Source: Streptomyces massasporeus (GTDB lineage Bacteria; Actinomycetota; Actinomycetes; Streptomycetales; Streptomycetaceae). Taken from it: 64,000 nucleotides of DNA. Under the pieces are notes generated by a model. That model was not told the origin of the DNA. It did not search any database and worked only from the letters and a program-made list of their open reading frames with translations. The position numbers and the translations under genes are program-made. Positions 55,451 to 64,000 of this stretch are shown one piece after another. Where the stretch lies: NCBI RefSeq assembly GCF_014648995.1, contig NZ_BMSE01000028.1, positions 1 to 64,000 of the forward strand, in the 5' to 3' direction. The stretch's first letter is position 1. Every line of letters begins with the position of its first letter.

Positions 55451-56650
55451 TCACTCTCCGATAAGGGCGTCAACGAACGCCTCCGGCTCGAACGGCGCCA
55501 GGTCGTCCGCGCCCTCGCCGAGCCCGATGAGCTTGACCGGGACGCCCAGCTCGCGCTGGACCGCGACCACGATGCCGCCCTTGGCCGTGCCGTCCAGCTT
55601 GGTCAGCACGATGCCGGTGATGTCGACGACCTCGGAGAAGACCCGGGCCTGCACCAGGCCGTTCTGGCCGGTGGTGGCGTCCAGGACGAGCAGCACCTCG
55701 TCGACGGGCGCGTGCTTCTCCACGACCCGCTTGACCTTGCCGAGCTCGTCCATGAGGCCGGTCTTGGTGTGCAGGCGGCCGGCGGTGTCGATGAGCACGA
55801 CGTTCGCGCCCATCTCCTTGCCCTCCTTGACCGCGTCGAAGGCGACGGACGCCGGGTCGCCGGCCTCCGGCCCGCGCACGGTGTGGGCGCCGACGCGCTC
55901 GCCCCAGGTCTGGAGCTGGTCGGCGGCGGCGGCACGGAAGGTGTCGGCGGCGCCGAGGACGACGCTCTGGCCGTCGGCCACCAGGACGCGGGCGAGCTTG
56001 CCGGTGGTGGTGGTCTTGCCGGTGCCGTTGACGCCGACGACCATCACGATGCCCGGCTTGCGGTCCTCCGGCTCGGTCTTGACCGCGCGGTCCATGTCGC
56101 GGCCGACCAGCGTGATCAGTTCCTCGCGCAGCAGGGTGCGCAGTTCCTCGGGGGTGCGGGTGCCGAGCACCTTCACGCGCTCGCGCAGCCGCTCGACCAG
56201 TTCCTGGGTGGGCTGCACGCCGACATCGGCAGTGAGCAGCGTGTCCTCGATCTCCTCCCAGGTGTCCTCGTCGAGGTGCTCGCGCGACAGCAGGGTGAGC
56301 AGGCCCTTGCCGAGGGCGTTCTGCGAGCGGGAGAGCCGGGTCCGCAGCCGGACCAGGCGGCCTGCGGTGGGTTCCGGGATCTCGATCTCGGGAGCTTCGG
56401 CGGGCGGCTCCTCGACTACGACCGGAGCCGAGCCGTCCGGGAGATCCACCTCCTCTATCGTGCGCCGCGGTTCCTCCCGCGGCGTCTCGGCCTCGTCGCC
56501 GACGTGCGGCTCGGCCGGTGGGGCGGTGATGTCGGGCGCTGCGGGCGGGGGCGGGGGCAGCTGCTTCTTGCGCCGGCTGCCGACGATGAGCCCGCCGAGC
56601 GCGCCGAGCACGACCACGGCGATGACTACAGCAAGGATGACGATGTCCAT
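55451..56650 (-). CDS. ftsY: Signal recognition particle receptor FtsY
   Basis: This 399-residue SRP receptor has an N-terminal membrane segment (IVILAVVIAVVVLGALGGLI) as in actinobacterial FtsY, an acidic/proline-rich A domain, and NG GTPase motifs GVNGTGKTTTTGKLARVLVA, VLIDTAGRLHTKTGLMDELG and LTKLDGTAKGG. ATG 56650 is used. With Ffh in the same window it makes the co-translational targeting pair. Confidence 0.95.
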   Translation of the reverse strand: MDIVILAVVIAVVVLGALGGLIVGSRRKKQLPPPPPAAPDITAPPAEPHVGDEAETPREEPRRTIEEVDLPDGSAPVVVEEPPAEAPEIEIPEPTAGRLVRLRTRLSRSQNALGKGLLTLLSREHLDEDTWEEIEDTLLTADVGVQPTQELVERLRERVKVLGTRTPEELRTLLREELITLVGRDMDRAVKTEPEDRKPGIVMVVGVNGTGKTTTTGKLARVLVADGQSVVLGAADTFRAAAADQLQTWGERVGAHTVRGPEAGDPASVAFDAVKEGKEMGANVVLIDTAGRLHTKTGLMDELGKVKRVVEKHAPVDEVLLVLDATTGQNGLVQARVFSEVVDITGIVLTKLDGTAKGGIVVAVQRELGVPVKLIGLGEGADDLAPFEPEAFVDALIGE

Positions 56651-56800
56651 AACGCGTCCAGTATCAGTCATGGGGCCCCGGGTCACCCTGCTCGCACCGC
56701 ACCGGAGGGCCGGGCGCCGCCGGATCTCCACACCCCTGGATGTCTGACGCCTCGTCAGCTAACGTCCCCCGGACACCCGCCGGTGGAGGGAGACGCCCCC

Positions 56801-57772
56801 ATGCCCGTCACGGTCCTACGCTTCAACCTCGTCGCTCCCGGGGCGACCCCCGCCGAGCTCGGCGCCCGGTACCGGGCGGCCCTGGAGATGGCGGCGTACG
56901 CCGACGACCGGGGCGTGAGCACCGTGCAGACGGAGGAGCACCACGGGGCCGGGAACAACTGGCTGCCGGCCCCGTTCGCGTTCGCCGGGGCCGTCTTCGG
57001 CGCCACCCGGCGTGTCGCGGTCACCGTCTCGGCGATCATCGGCCCGCTGCACGACCCGCTGCGGCTGGCCGAGGAGATCGCCGTGCTGGACCTGCTGAGC
57101 AACGGCCGACTGGTGACGGTCGCCGGGATCGGGTACCGGCCGGAGGAGTACGACCTCTTCGGCGTGGACTTCGCCCGGCGCGGCAGGCTCCAGGACGAGC
57201 TGCTGGAGACCCTGCTGAAGGCGTGGACCGGCGAGCCCTTCTCCTACCGCGGCCGCACCGTCCGCATCACCCCGCGCCCCTTCACCGACCCGCATCCCTT
57301 GCTCCTGGTGGGCGGTTCCTCCAGGGCCGCCGCCCGCCGCGCCGCCCGCCTCGGCCTGCCCTTCTTTCCCAGCGCGCACCTGCCGGAGCTGGAGGCGTAT
57401 TACAAGGAGCTGCTGGTCGAGTACGGCACCGAGGGCTGGGTGATGATGCCCGCCGCCGAGACGCCGCTGCTGCACGTGGCCGAGGACCCGGACCGGGCCT
57501 GGGCGCGGTACGGGCAGCATTTCCTGCACGAGGCGCGGACGTACGCCTCCTGGCAGTCGGGCGGGGTGCGCTCGGCGGTGAAGTCGGCCGCGACGACGGT
57601 CGAGGACCTGCGCGCGGAGGGCGTGTACCGGATCCTCCCCCCGGACGCGTGCGTGACGCTGGGACTGGACTCCTATGTCCTGCACCCGCTGGCGGGCGGG
57701 ATGCCGGTGGAGGAGGGGTGGCGGAGTCTGCAGCTGTTCTGCGAGCAGGTGCTGCCGCGGCTCGGGAGCTGA
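56801..57772 (+). CDS. Luciferase-like monooxygenase family (LLM) flavin-dependent oxidoreductase
   Basis: This 323-residue protein has the bacterial luciferase/LLM TIM-barrel features: EEHHGAGNNWLPAPFAFAGA, SAIIGPLHDPLRLAEEIAVL, DLLSNGRLVTVAGIGYRPEE and LLLVGGSSRAAARRAARLGL. It probably uses FMN or F420; the cofactor and substrate cannot be read from sequence. ATG 56801 has GGAGGG 10 bases upstream. It diverges from ftsY. Confidence 0.85.
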   Translation: MPVTVLRFNLVAPGATPAELGARYRAALEMAAYADDRGVSTVQTEEHHGAGNNWLPAPFAFAGAVFGATRRVAVTVSAIIGPLHDPLRLAEEIAVLDLLSNGRLVTVAGIGYRPEEYDLFGVDFARRGRLQDELLETLLKAWTGEPFSYRGRTVRITPRPFTDPHPLLLVGGSSRAAARRAARLGLPFFPSAHLPELEAYYKELLVEYGTEGWVMMPAAETPLLHVAEDPDRAWARYGQHFLHEARTYASWQSGGVRSAVKSAATTVEDLRAEGVYRILPPDACVTLGLDSYVLHPLAGGMPVEEGWRSLQLFCEQVLPRLGS

Positions 57773-57825
57773 CGAACCCCGATATCCGGTGGTCCGCCGC
57801 GGCACCGTGGTGATCCACTGGCGCG

Positions 57826-58203
57826 ATGAGCCTCTCGGTCGACGTGTTCGTGCGTGAGCCGGGCGGACAGCGGCGGATCCTCGACGTCCCGGAAGGACGC
57901 GACGACTCGGCCGGGTTCGAGTCCTGGCGCCGGACGGTGTGGGGATCGGAGCCGGTGCGCGCGCTGGGCGCCCGGTTCCTGCCGGTGCTGGCCGACGACG
58001 ACGTGGCGATCGAGGCCGAGGAGGTCGCGGACTTCCTGCGCGAGGTGGCGCTGCTGCGCGAGCACCTCGACGCGATCGCCGAGAACACGTGGCGACCGCG
58101 CGGACTCGCCGAGCACCGGGCGGGGCTGGTGCGGCGGCTGCGGAACCTGGAGGTGGCCGCCCTGCACGCCCGGGTGATCGAGGGCGGGGTGCTGATCTGG
58201 TGA
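57826..58203 (+). CDS. Hypothetical protein (125 aa)
   Basis: This 125-residue hydrophilic protein (SVDVFVREPGGQRRILDVPE, then EVADFLREVALLREHLDAIA and VRRLRNLEVAALHARVIEGG) is predicted mostly helical in the second half. It follows the LLM gene by 53 bases in the same direction and is closed by a strong terminator. No family recognised; codon use supports a real gene. Confidence 0.6.
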   Translation: MSLSVDVFVREPGGQRRILDVPEGRDDSAGFESWRRTVWGSEPVRALGARFLPVLADDDVAIEAEEVADFLREVALLREHLDAIAENTWRPRGLAEHRAGLVRRLRNLEVAALHARVIEGGVLIW

Positions 58204-58212
58204 GACGACAGA

Positions 58213-58253
58213 CCGCCGCCCCGGCTCGGGCAGTGGCCGAACCGGGGCGGCGG
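58213..58253. terminator. Terminator between hypothetical gene and glcP
   Basis: CCGCCGCCCCGGCTCGG (58213-58229) pairs with CCGAACCGGGGCGGCGG (58237-58253), 17 positions with one mismatch, and a seven-base loop, in the spacer between converging genes. Confidence 0.85.
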
Positions 58254-58314
58254 CGGGTTACGGGGAGAGGGGCAGCGGGGACTTTGGCCCTTCTCCCCGA
58301 GTCTCGGGACGGGT

Positions 58315-59733
58315 CTAGCCCATCTCCTCCAGGGCCTTGCCCTTCGTCTCCTTGACGAACTTCAGGACGAACGGGATCGAGAGCGCGGCGAACGCGGTGT
58401 AGATCACGTACGTCACGGAGAGGTTCCAGTCGGCCAGCGACGGGAAGCTCGCGGTGATGGCCCAGTTGGCGATCCACTGCGCGGCGGCGGCCACGCCCAG
58501 CGCGGCGGCACGGATCCGGTTCGGGAACATCTCGCCGAGCATGACCCAGACGACCACACCCCAGGACAGGGCGAAGAAGAGGACGAAGACGTGCGCGGCG
58601 ATCAGGGCGATCCAGCCCTGCGCGGCCGGCAGCTTGCCGTCGACGAGGTGGTACGAGAACGCCCAGGCCTCCAGCGCCAGGCCGACGACCATGCCGACCG
58701 AGCCGATGATCGCGAGCGGCCTGCGTCCGATGCGGTCGACGAAGATCATCGCGATGACGGTGCCGACGATGTTGATGATCGACGTGGTGAAGGAGTAGAA
58801 GAACGAGTCCGCGGGGTCGACACCGACCGACTGCCACAGCGTCGAGGAGTAGTAGAACGCGACGTTGATGCCGACGAACTGCTGGAAGACCGACAGGCCG
58901 ATGCCGACCCAGACGATCGGCTTGAAGAAGAAGCTGCCGCCGAGCAGGTCCTTGAAGCTGGACTTGTGCTCGCTCTTCATGGCGCCCTCGATCTCGGCGA
59001 CACGGGCGTCCAGGTCGACGTCCTTGCCCTCGACCTCGGCGAGGATCTCCCGGGCGCGCTCGTGCTTGCCGACGGAGATGAGGAAGCGCGGGGACTCGGG
59101 GATGGCGAAGGAGAGCAGCCCGTAGAGGATGGCCGGGATGACCATGACGCCGAGCATGACCTGCCAGGCCTCCAGGCCCATCAGCTTGCCGCGCTGGTCA
59201 CCGTCGGCGGCGTTCAGCAGGCCCCAGTTGACCAGCTGCGACACGGCGATGCCGATGACGATCGCGGCCTGCTGGAAGGAGCCGAGCCGGCCGCGGTAGG
59301 CGGGCGGGGCGACCTCGGCGATGTAGGCCGGGCCGATCACGGAGGCCATGCCGATGGCGAAGCCGCCGACGACGCGCCAGAAGGCGAGGTCCCACAGGGC
59401 GAAGGGCAGCGCGGAGCCGACGGCGCTGACCGTGAAGAGGACCGCGGCGATCTGCATGCACCGGATACGGCCGATGCGGTCGGCTATGCGGCCGGCGGTG
59501 GCGGCGCCGACGGCGCAGCCGATGAGGGCGATGGCGATGACCTGGGCCAGGGCTGCGGAGCCGACGTCGTAGCGGCCGCGGATGGCTTCGACGGCACCGT
59601 TGATCACGGAGCTGTCGTAGCCGAAGAGGAAACCGCCCATCGCGGCCGCCGCCGCGATGAAGATGACGTGCCCGAGATGATCGGGGTGAGCCGTCCTGGC
59701 TCCTGACTTGGGTGCCTGCGCTGTGCTGGTCAC
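58315..59733 (-). CDS. glcP: Glucose permease GlcP (MFS sugar porter)
   Basis: This 472-residue sugar porter has 12 hydrophobic segments and the family signatures GRIADRIGRIRCMQIAAVLF (motif GRxxDRxGRR variant), PESPRFLISVGK (motif PESPR), and the QQFVGINVAFYYSSTLWQSV substrate motif. Length matches the S. coelicolor glucose permease GlcP (472 aa), the main glucose uptake route feeding glucose kinase. GTG 59733 has GAGGAG five bases upstream. Two related operator-like dyads lie upstream. Confidence 0.88.
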   Translation of the reverse strand: MTSTAQAPKSGARTAHPDHLGHVIFIAAAAAMGGFLFGYDSSVINGAVEAIRGRYDVGSAALAQVIAIALIGCAVGAATAGRIADRIGRIRCMQIAAVLFTVSAVGSALPFALWDLAFWRVVGGFAIGMASVIGPAYIAEVAPPAYRGRLGSFQQAAIVIGIAVSQLVNWGLLNAADGDQRGKLMGLEAWQVMLGVMVIPAILYGLLSFAIPESPRFLISVGKHERAREILAEVEGKDVDLDARVAEIEGAMKSEHKSSFKDLLGGSFFFKPIVWVGIGLSVFQQFVGINVAFYYSSTLWQSVGVDPADSFFYSFTTSIINIVGTVIAMIFVDRIGRRPLAIIGSVGMVVGLALEAWAFSYHLVDGKLPAAQGWIALIAAHVFVLFFALSWGVVVWVMLGEMFPNRIRAAALGVAAAAQWIANWAITASFPSLADWNLSVTYVIYTAFAALSIPFVLKFVKETKGKALEEMG

Positions 59734-59835
59734 GTGTACTCCTCGGGCCACCGGCAACGCTGCCGGAGGGAATCAGCCCTTCGAGGTCCACCTCAAGGTA
59801 CCTGAAGGTAAAAGGAACGTTGCCGAGACTATGCC

Positions 59836-59914
59836 TTCAAGTTTCGAAGTCAATAGGGCAATCGCTTTGGATCTGAGGCAGGAGCGTGGCGGCTGTGTGT
59901 TCAAGTGTTGAAGT
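59836..59914. promoter_or_regulatory. Pair of related inverted repeats upstream of glcP
   Basis: TTCAAGTTTCGAAGT (59836-59850) and TTCAAGTGTTGAAGT (59900-59914) are two copies of a TTCAA-n3-TTGAA type dyad (first copy with one mismatch) whose centres are 64 bases apart, close to six helical turns. They lie 103-181 bases upstream of the glcP start, consistent with a dimeric or looping regulator. Confidence 0.55.
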
Positions 59915-59955
59915 AGTGAAGAGCCGCAGGTGAGACCGGTGTAGAGCACACCTAT

Positions 59956-62900
59956 CTAGCGGAGGCGCTGGCTGATGACCTTAGACACACCGTCGCCCTG
60001 CATGGAGACGCCGTAGAGCGCGTCGGCGACCTCCATCGTGCGCTTCTGGTGGGTGATCACGATCAGCTGGGAGGCCTCCTGGAGCTCCTGCATGATCCGG
60101 ATCAGCCGCTGGAGGTTGGTGTCGTCGAGGGCGGCCTCGACCTCGTCCATGACGTAGAACGGGCTGGGCCGCGCCTTGAAGATCGACACGAGCATCGCCA
60201 CCGCGGTCAGCGACCGCTCCCCGCCCGAGAGCAGCGACAGCCGCTTGACCTTCTTGCCCGGCGGCCGGGCCTCGACGTCCACGCCCGTGGTGAGCATGTT
60301 GTCGGGGTCGGTCAGGATCAGCCGCCCGTCTCCACCGGGGAACAGCCGGCTGAAGACGCCCTCGAACTCCCGGGCCGTGTCGCGAAAGGCCTCGGTGAAG
60401 ACCTGCTCGACGCGCTCGTCGACCTCCTTCACCACCTGCAGGAGGTCCGCCCGCGTCTTCTTCAGGTCTTCGAGCTGCTCGCTGAGGAACTGGTGGCGCT
60501 CCTCCAGCGCCGCGAACTCCTCCAGGGCGAGCGGGTTCACCTTGCCGAGCTGCTGGTAGGCACGCTCGGCGGCCTTGAGGCGCTTCTCCTGCTCGGCCCG
60601 GAGATACGGCCGGGGCAGGTTGCGCGGATGCTCCGGGTCCTCCGGCAGCTCCTCGCCCTCGGCGGGGGGCGAGGGCGGCACGAGCTGGTGCGGTCCGTAC
60701 TCCGCCACCAGTCCGGCCGGTTCGACACCCAGCTCCTCCAGCGCCTTGGTCTCCAGCTGCTCGATGCGCAGCCGCTTCTCGGCGCCGAGTACCTCGCCGC
60801 GGTGGACCGAATCCGTCAACTTGTCGAGCTCTGCCTTGAGATCGCGCCCCTCGGTGCGGGCGCGGGCGAGTTCCTGCTCCCGGCGGGCCTTCGCGGCCTC
60901 GGCGGCGGTGCGTTCCTCGTCGGCACGGGCCAGGGAGACCTCGACGTGCGCGAGCAGCTGCCGCGCGCCCGAGCCGACGGCCTCGGCGACGGCCGCCTCG
61001 TGCCGCAGCCGGGCCCGCCGCTGTTCGGCACGCGCGCGTGCGTCGCGTTCGGCGCGGGCGGCCCGGTCGAGCGAGTCGGCCCGTCCGGCCAGACCCTTGA
61101 CCCGTTCCTCGTGCGTACGAGCCTGGAGGCGGGCCTCCATCTCGGTCTGGCGGGCGTTGGCGCCGTCGGCGGCGAGCCGGTCCCGGGCGGAGGTGTCGGG
61201 CTCCTCCTCGATCGGCATCTCCTCGGCGACGGCGAGCCGCTCGGCGAGTTCCTCGACCTCTTCGAGCGCCCTGTCGAGGGCCTCCTGCGCCCGGGCCGCG
61301 GCGGCGGTGGACCGCTCGGCCTCCCCCGCCGCGCCCCGCGCCTGTCCGGCGAGACGGCCGAGCTGCTGGGCGACGGCCGACTTCTCCCGGTCGGCGGCGC
61401 GGCGCCGCTCCCCCAGCTCCTCGACGAGCGCGGCGCTCTCCTTGCGCCGGGCGACGGCCGCGGCTTGCGTCTCGGTCAGAGCCTCGCAGCGGACGGCGAG
61501 CTCTTCCAGCTCGGCGGCCGCCTCGTCGACGGAGGCCTGTACTTCGAGGAGGCTGGGTGCGCCGGCGGAGCCGCCGTGGGCGAAGTGGGCGCCGAGGAGG
61601 TCGCCTTCGGCGGTGACGGCGGTGAAGTGGGGGTGGCTGTATACGAGGTCTTCGGCGTCTTCGAGCGTGCCGACGACGACGATGCCGTGCAGCAGCCGTC
61701 GGACGGCCGGCATGAGGTCGGAGGGGCCGCGTACCAGATCTGCGGCGTAGGTGTGGCGGGCGTCTGCAGGGCCGTTGTGGCTGGTCGCGCAGTTCCCCGC
61801 GCTCCTGAGGGCGTCATCTCCCGCCAGGAGCAGGGTGGCCCTGCCTCCGTCCTGTTTGCGCAGGAGCCGGATCGCGTCGGCCGCGGATGCCGGGGACGTG
61901 ACCGCGATGGCGTCCGCCGCCGCCCCGAACGCGGCGGCCAGGGCGACCTCGTGGCCCGGGGTCACCGTCAGCAGCTCCGCCGCCGGGCCGAGGAGGCCGG
62001 AGAGACGGTCCTTCGCCGCGAGCAGTATTCCGGTGCCGTCCTTGCGGCGCAGGCCCAGGGCCAGGGCCTCGTGGCGGGCCTGGGTGGCGGCGCGCCTCCG
62101 TTCCGCCGCCGTGGCGGCCTCGCGGGCGGCCGTGAGGGCGGCCTCGGCGTCGGTGAGCTGCTGTTTGGCCGACTCGTGCTGTTCGGCGAGGTCGGCGTCG
62201 CCGGCGTCGAGGCCGTCGACCTCGGCCTGGAGAGCCTCGTACTCCTCCTGGGCTGCGACGGCACGTTCCTGTGCCTCGTCGCGGGCGGCGGCCAGGCGTT
62301 CGATCTCGGCCTGGGCCGAGGCCGCGCGGGAGCGGGCGGCGTTGACCTGGCCGCTGAGCCGGGCCAGGCCCTCGCGCCGGTCGGCGATGGCGCGGGCGGC
62401 GTCCTTCAGACGCCGTTCCTCCTGGGTCAGGGCGCGTTCCAGCTCGGCCCGGTGGGCGACCGTGTCCTCCAGGGCGCGTTCGGCCGCCTCCAGGGCCGCC
62501 TCCAGCTCGGCCTCCTGCTCGCGGATGCGGGCGGCCTCGCGCTCCATGTCCTCGGGGTCGCGGCCGCGCCGCTCCTCGGGGGGCGCGGAGGTGGCGCTCT
62601 TCACCCGGGCGTCGGCCAGCGAGATCGTGCCGCGCACCCGTTCGGCGAGCTGGGAGAGCTCGTACCAGGTCTGCTGGGCGCGCTGGAGCCGCGGCGTGAG
62701 CTGCCGGACCTCGTCCTCCAGCAGGGCCTCGCGCTGTTGCGCCTTGCGCAGATCCTGCTCGGCGGACTCCTTGCGCTCCTTCAGTGCCGCCTCGTCGGCG
62801 ACCTCGGCCTTGAGAGCCTCCCGGAGCCGTACGAGGTCGTCGGCCAGGAGACGCAGGCGGGCGTCGCGCAGGTCGGCCTGGATGACGGCGGCCCTGCGGG

Positions 62901-63534
62901 CGACGGCGGCCTGGCGGCCGAGGGGCTTGAGCTGCCGTCTGAGCTCGTCGGTGAGGTCCTGCACGCGCGCGAGGTTGGCCTGCATCGCGTCCAGCTTGCG
63001 CAGCGCCTTCTCTTTGCGCTTGCGGTGCTTGAGGACGCCGGCGGCCTCCTCGATGAAGGCGCGGCGGCCCATGGGATCGGCATGGAGCACGGAGTCGAGC
63101 TGGCCCTGGCCGACGATCACGTGCATCTCGCGGCCGATGCCGGAGTCGGAGAGGAGCTCCTGGATGTCGAGGAGGCGGCAGGTGTCGCCGTTGATCTGGT
63201 ACTCGCTGCCGCCGTTGCGGAACATGATCCGCGTGATGGTGACCTCGGCGTACTCGATGGGCAGGGCCCCGTCGGAATTGTCGATGGTCAGGGACACCTC
63301 GGCGCGGCCCAGCGGGGGGCGGCCGGTGGTGCCGGCGAAGATGACGTCCTCCATCTTGCCGCCGCGCAGCGATTTGGCGCCCTGCTCGCCCATGACCCAG
63401 CTGAGCGCGTCGACGACGTTGGACTTGCCCGAGCCGTTCGGTCCGACGACGCACGTGATCCCCGGCTCGAACCGGAGGGTGGTCGCCGAGGCGAACGACT
63501 TGAACCCGCGGAGGGTCAGGGCCTTGAGGTGCAC
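59956..63534 (-). CDS. smc: Chromosome segregation protein SMC
   Basis: This 1192-residue SMC has the N-terminal Walker A VVGPNGSGKSNVVDALSWVM (about residues 30-49), long coiled coils, a central hinge (about residues 500-680), a C-terminal signature LLSGGERSLTAVAMLVSIFK and Walker B PFYVMDEVEAALDD. It compacts chromosomes with ScpA/ScpB and is important in sporulating hyphae. GTG 63534 gives the usual VHLKALTLRGFKSFASAT start. A Streptomyces-type repeat sequence appears in frame within the hinge. Confidence 0.95.
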   Translation of the reverse strand: MHLKALTLRGFKSFASATTLRFEPGITCVVGPNGSGKSNVVDALSWVMGEQGAKSLRGGKMEDVIFAGTTGRPPLGRAEVSLTIDNSDGALPIEYAEVTITRIMFRNGGSEYQINGDTCRLLDIQELLSDSGIGREMHVIVGQGQLDSVLHADPMGRRAFIEEAAGVLKHRKRKEKALRKLDAMQANLARVQDLTDELRRQLKPLGRQAAVARRAAVIQADLRDARLRLLADDLVRLREALKAEVADEAALKERKESAEQDLRKAQQREALLEDEVRQLTPRLQRAQQTWYELSQLAERVRGTISLADARVKSATSAPPEERRGRDPEDMEREAARIREQEAELEAALEAAERALEDTVAHRAELERALTQEERRLKDAARAIADRREGLARLSGQVNAARSRAASAQAEIERLAAARDEAQERAVAAQEEYEALQAEVDGLDAGDADLAEQHESAKQQLTDAEAALTAAREAATAAERRRAATQARHEALALGLRRKDGTGILLAAKDRLSGLLGPAAELLTVTPGHEVALAAAFGAAADAIAVTSPASAADAIRLLRKQDGGRATLLLAGDDALRSAGNCATSHNGPADARHTYAADLVRGPSDLMPAVRRLLHGIVVVGTLEDAEDLVYSHPHFTAVTAEGDLLGAHFAHGGSAGAPSLLEVQASVDEAAAELEELAVRCEALTETQAAAVARRKESAALVEELGERRRAADREKSAVAQQLGRLAGQARGAAGEAERSTAAAARAQEALDRALEEVEELAERLAVAEEMPIEEEPDTSARDRLAADGANARQTEMEARLQARTHEERVKGLAGRADSLDRAARAERDARARAEQRRARLRHEAAVAEAVGSGARQLLAHVEVSLARADEERTAAEAAKARREQELARARTEGRDLKAELDKLTDSVHRGEVLGAEKRLRIEQLETKALEELGVEPAGLVAEYGPHQLVPPSPPAEGEELPEDPEHPRNLPRPYLRAEQEKRLKAAERAYQQLGKVNPLALEEFAALEERHQFLSEQLEDLKKTRADLLQVVKEVDERVEQVFTEAFRDTAREFEGVFSRLFPGGDGRLILTDPDNMLTTGVDVEARPPGKKVKRLSLLSGGERSLTAVAMLVSIFKARPSPFYVMDEVEAALDDTNLQRLIRIMQELQEASQLIVITHQKRTMEVADALYGVSMQGDGVSKVISQRLR
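61764..61810. repeat. Streptomyces dispersed repeat inserted in the smc hinge
   Basis: The plus-strand segment GTGGCTGGTCGCGCAGTTCC then CCGCGC is, from memory, the core of a highly abundant repeat normally found between genes in Streptomyces. Here it is in frame, contributing about residues 575-590 of SMC (SAGNCATSHNGPA). Confidence 0.65.
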
Positions 63535-63650
63535 GCCGCCGGACTCTACCGCCCAGGTTGGTCTCACTCCATGAACCCACGGTTTCGCCGTTGAACGCGC
63601 AGGGCACATCAGACGTTAAAGACGGTGAAAGGATGCGGGGGCAAGAAAGA

Positions 63651-63673
63651 AGGGACGCCGACAGGGCGTCCCT
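63651..63673 (-). terminator. Terminator upstream of smc
   Basis: AGGGACGCC (63651-63659) pairs with GGCGTCCCT (63665-63673) over a five-base loop; on the minus strand it is followed by TCTTTCTT. It terminates the small coiled-coil gene before smc. Confidence 0.78.
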
Positions 63674-63754
63674 TGCACTTCTGACTACTAGGCGGTTGTG
63701 ACGGGCGGCCCAACCACTGCTGTGCTGCTGTGCTGTTGTGGAGCGGTGCAGTGA

Positions 63755-63958
63755 TCAGGTGAGCGCAGGCTCCGCCTGGTGTGCGTCAACGCTCTCCATG
63801 ATCCTGTCGTGAGAAGCGGCAGCCGTCAGCGCTTCGTTCTCCGCCTGGATTCGTCCGAGCTCGGATTCCAGGTCCTGGACGCGCTGCTGGAGCCGTCGCA
63901 TCTCGGCGAGGAGTCGAGGGTCGGAGCCGCCGACGTAACCGAGAAGCGCCTTTGCCAT
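63755..63958 (-). CDS. Small conserved coiled-coil protein
   Basis: This 67-residue protein begins MAKALLGYVGGSDPRLLAEM and continues as a heptad-like coiled coil (RRLQQRVQDLESELGRIQAE). ATG 63958 has GGAGGA about 9 bases upstream. Similar very small proteins are widely conserved in actinobacteria near smc, function unknown. A terminator separates it from smc. Confidence 0.75.
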   Translation of the reverse strand: MAKALLGYVGGSDPRLLAEMRRLQQRVQDLESELGRIQAENEALTAAASHDRIMESVDAHQAEPALT

Positions 63959-64000
63959 GATGGATGGTCCTCCACAATGCGTGACCGACCGCTGCGGTGT

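Noticed and set aside
60049..63594. 1181-codon plus-strand frame opposite smc
   Set aside because: It mirrors the smc coding strand and has no family features.
1..64000. tRNA, rRNA or transposase genes
   Set aside because: I looked for tRNA T-loop patterns, rRNA cores and transposase motifs and found none I could support.

Overview
The window is chromosomal DNA of a Streptomyces. The evidence is very high GC with strong third-position GC bias, many GTG starts, and developmental and regulatory genes known from this genus: whiG, nsdA, four clustered signal peptidases, a GlnR-type box before amtB, and a LAETG sortase substrate. From memory, most of the region from about 8.2 kb to the right end matches the S. 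coelicolor core order running from the SCO5657 area down to SCO5577 (smc). There are no rRNA or tRNA genes, no CRISPR array, no insertion sequence and no prophage.

Layout. (1) 1-8107, plus strand: the distal half of a contractile injection system (CIS) locus. It encodes a tube protein, a LysM tube/baseplate adaptor, a VgrG-like spike, a gp25-like protein, a gpJ-like baseplate protein, a tail-I-like protein, and a single-pass membrane protein with zinc ribbons and an extracytoplasmic beta domain (CisA-like). The sheath, ATPase and remaining genes would lie left of the window. (2) 8168-11692: aldehyde dehydrogenase, AsnC/Lrp regulator and class III aminotransferase, probably polyamine/GABA catabolism. 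(3) 11.9-16.8 kb: an ABC exporter pair, a VOC protein, a LOG-like protein and a sortase-anchored surface protein. (4) 16.9-21.6 kb: a DinB/maleylpyruvate-isomerase-like protein and a thiamine uptake operon thiBPQ under a TPP riboswitch followed by an attenuator hairpin. (5) 21.7-28.7 kb: rlmN, small membrane proteins, and the translation/lipid run rpsB-tsf-pyrH-frr-cdsA. (6) 29-35 kb: an M23-like secreted protein, a TetR regulator, whiG, and dprA-comM-yraN. (7) 35-42 kb: a NUDIX hydrolase, sipZ and sipY-sipX-sipW, then rplS-trmD-rimM-khpA-rpsP. (8) 42.3-46.5 kb: a HExxH protein, an archaeal/eukaryotic-type proS, a methyltransferase and a lipoprotein. (9) 46.6-54.2 kb: ffh, the nitrogen-sensing set amtB-glnK-glnD, and nsdA. 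(10) 54.6-64 kb: a primase/polymerase-like protein, ftsY, a luciferase-like oxidoreductase, glucose permease glcP, smc, and a small coiled-coil protein.

Functional themes are protein targeting and export (ffh, ftsY, four SipI peptidases, surface anchoring), translation, nitrogen and polyamine sensing, carbon uptake, and morphological development. The CIS cluster is the clearest accessory system.

The most unexpected structural signal is recurrent. At four separate genes (the VgrG gene, the M23 gene, sipY and proS), short tandem repeats begin exactly at the last codons or stop codon and run into the downstream spacer. An abundant Streptomyces intergenic repeat also appears to be inserted in frame in the smc hinge.
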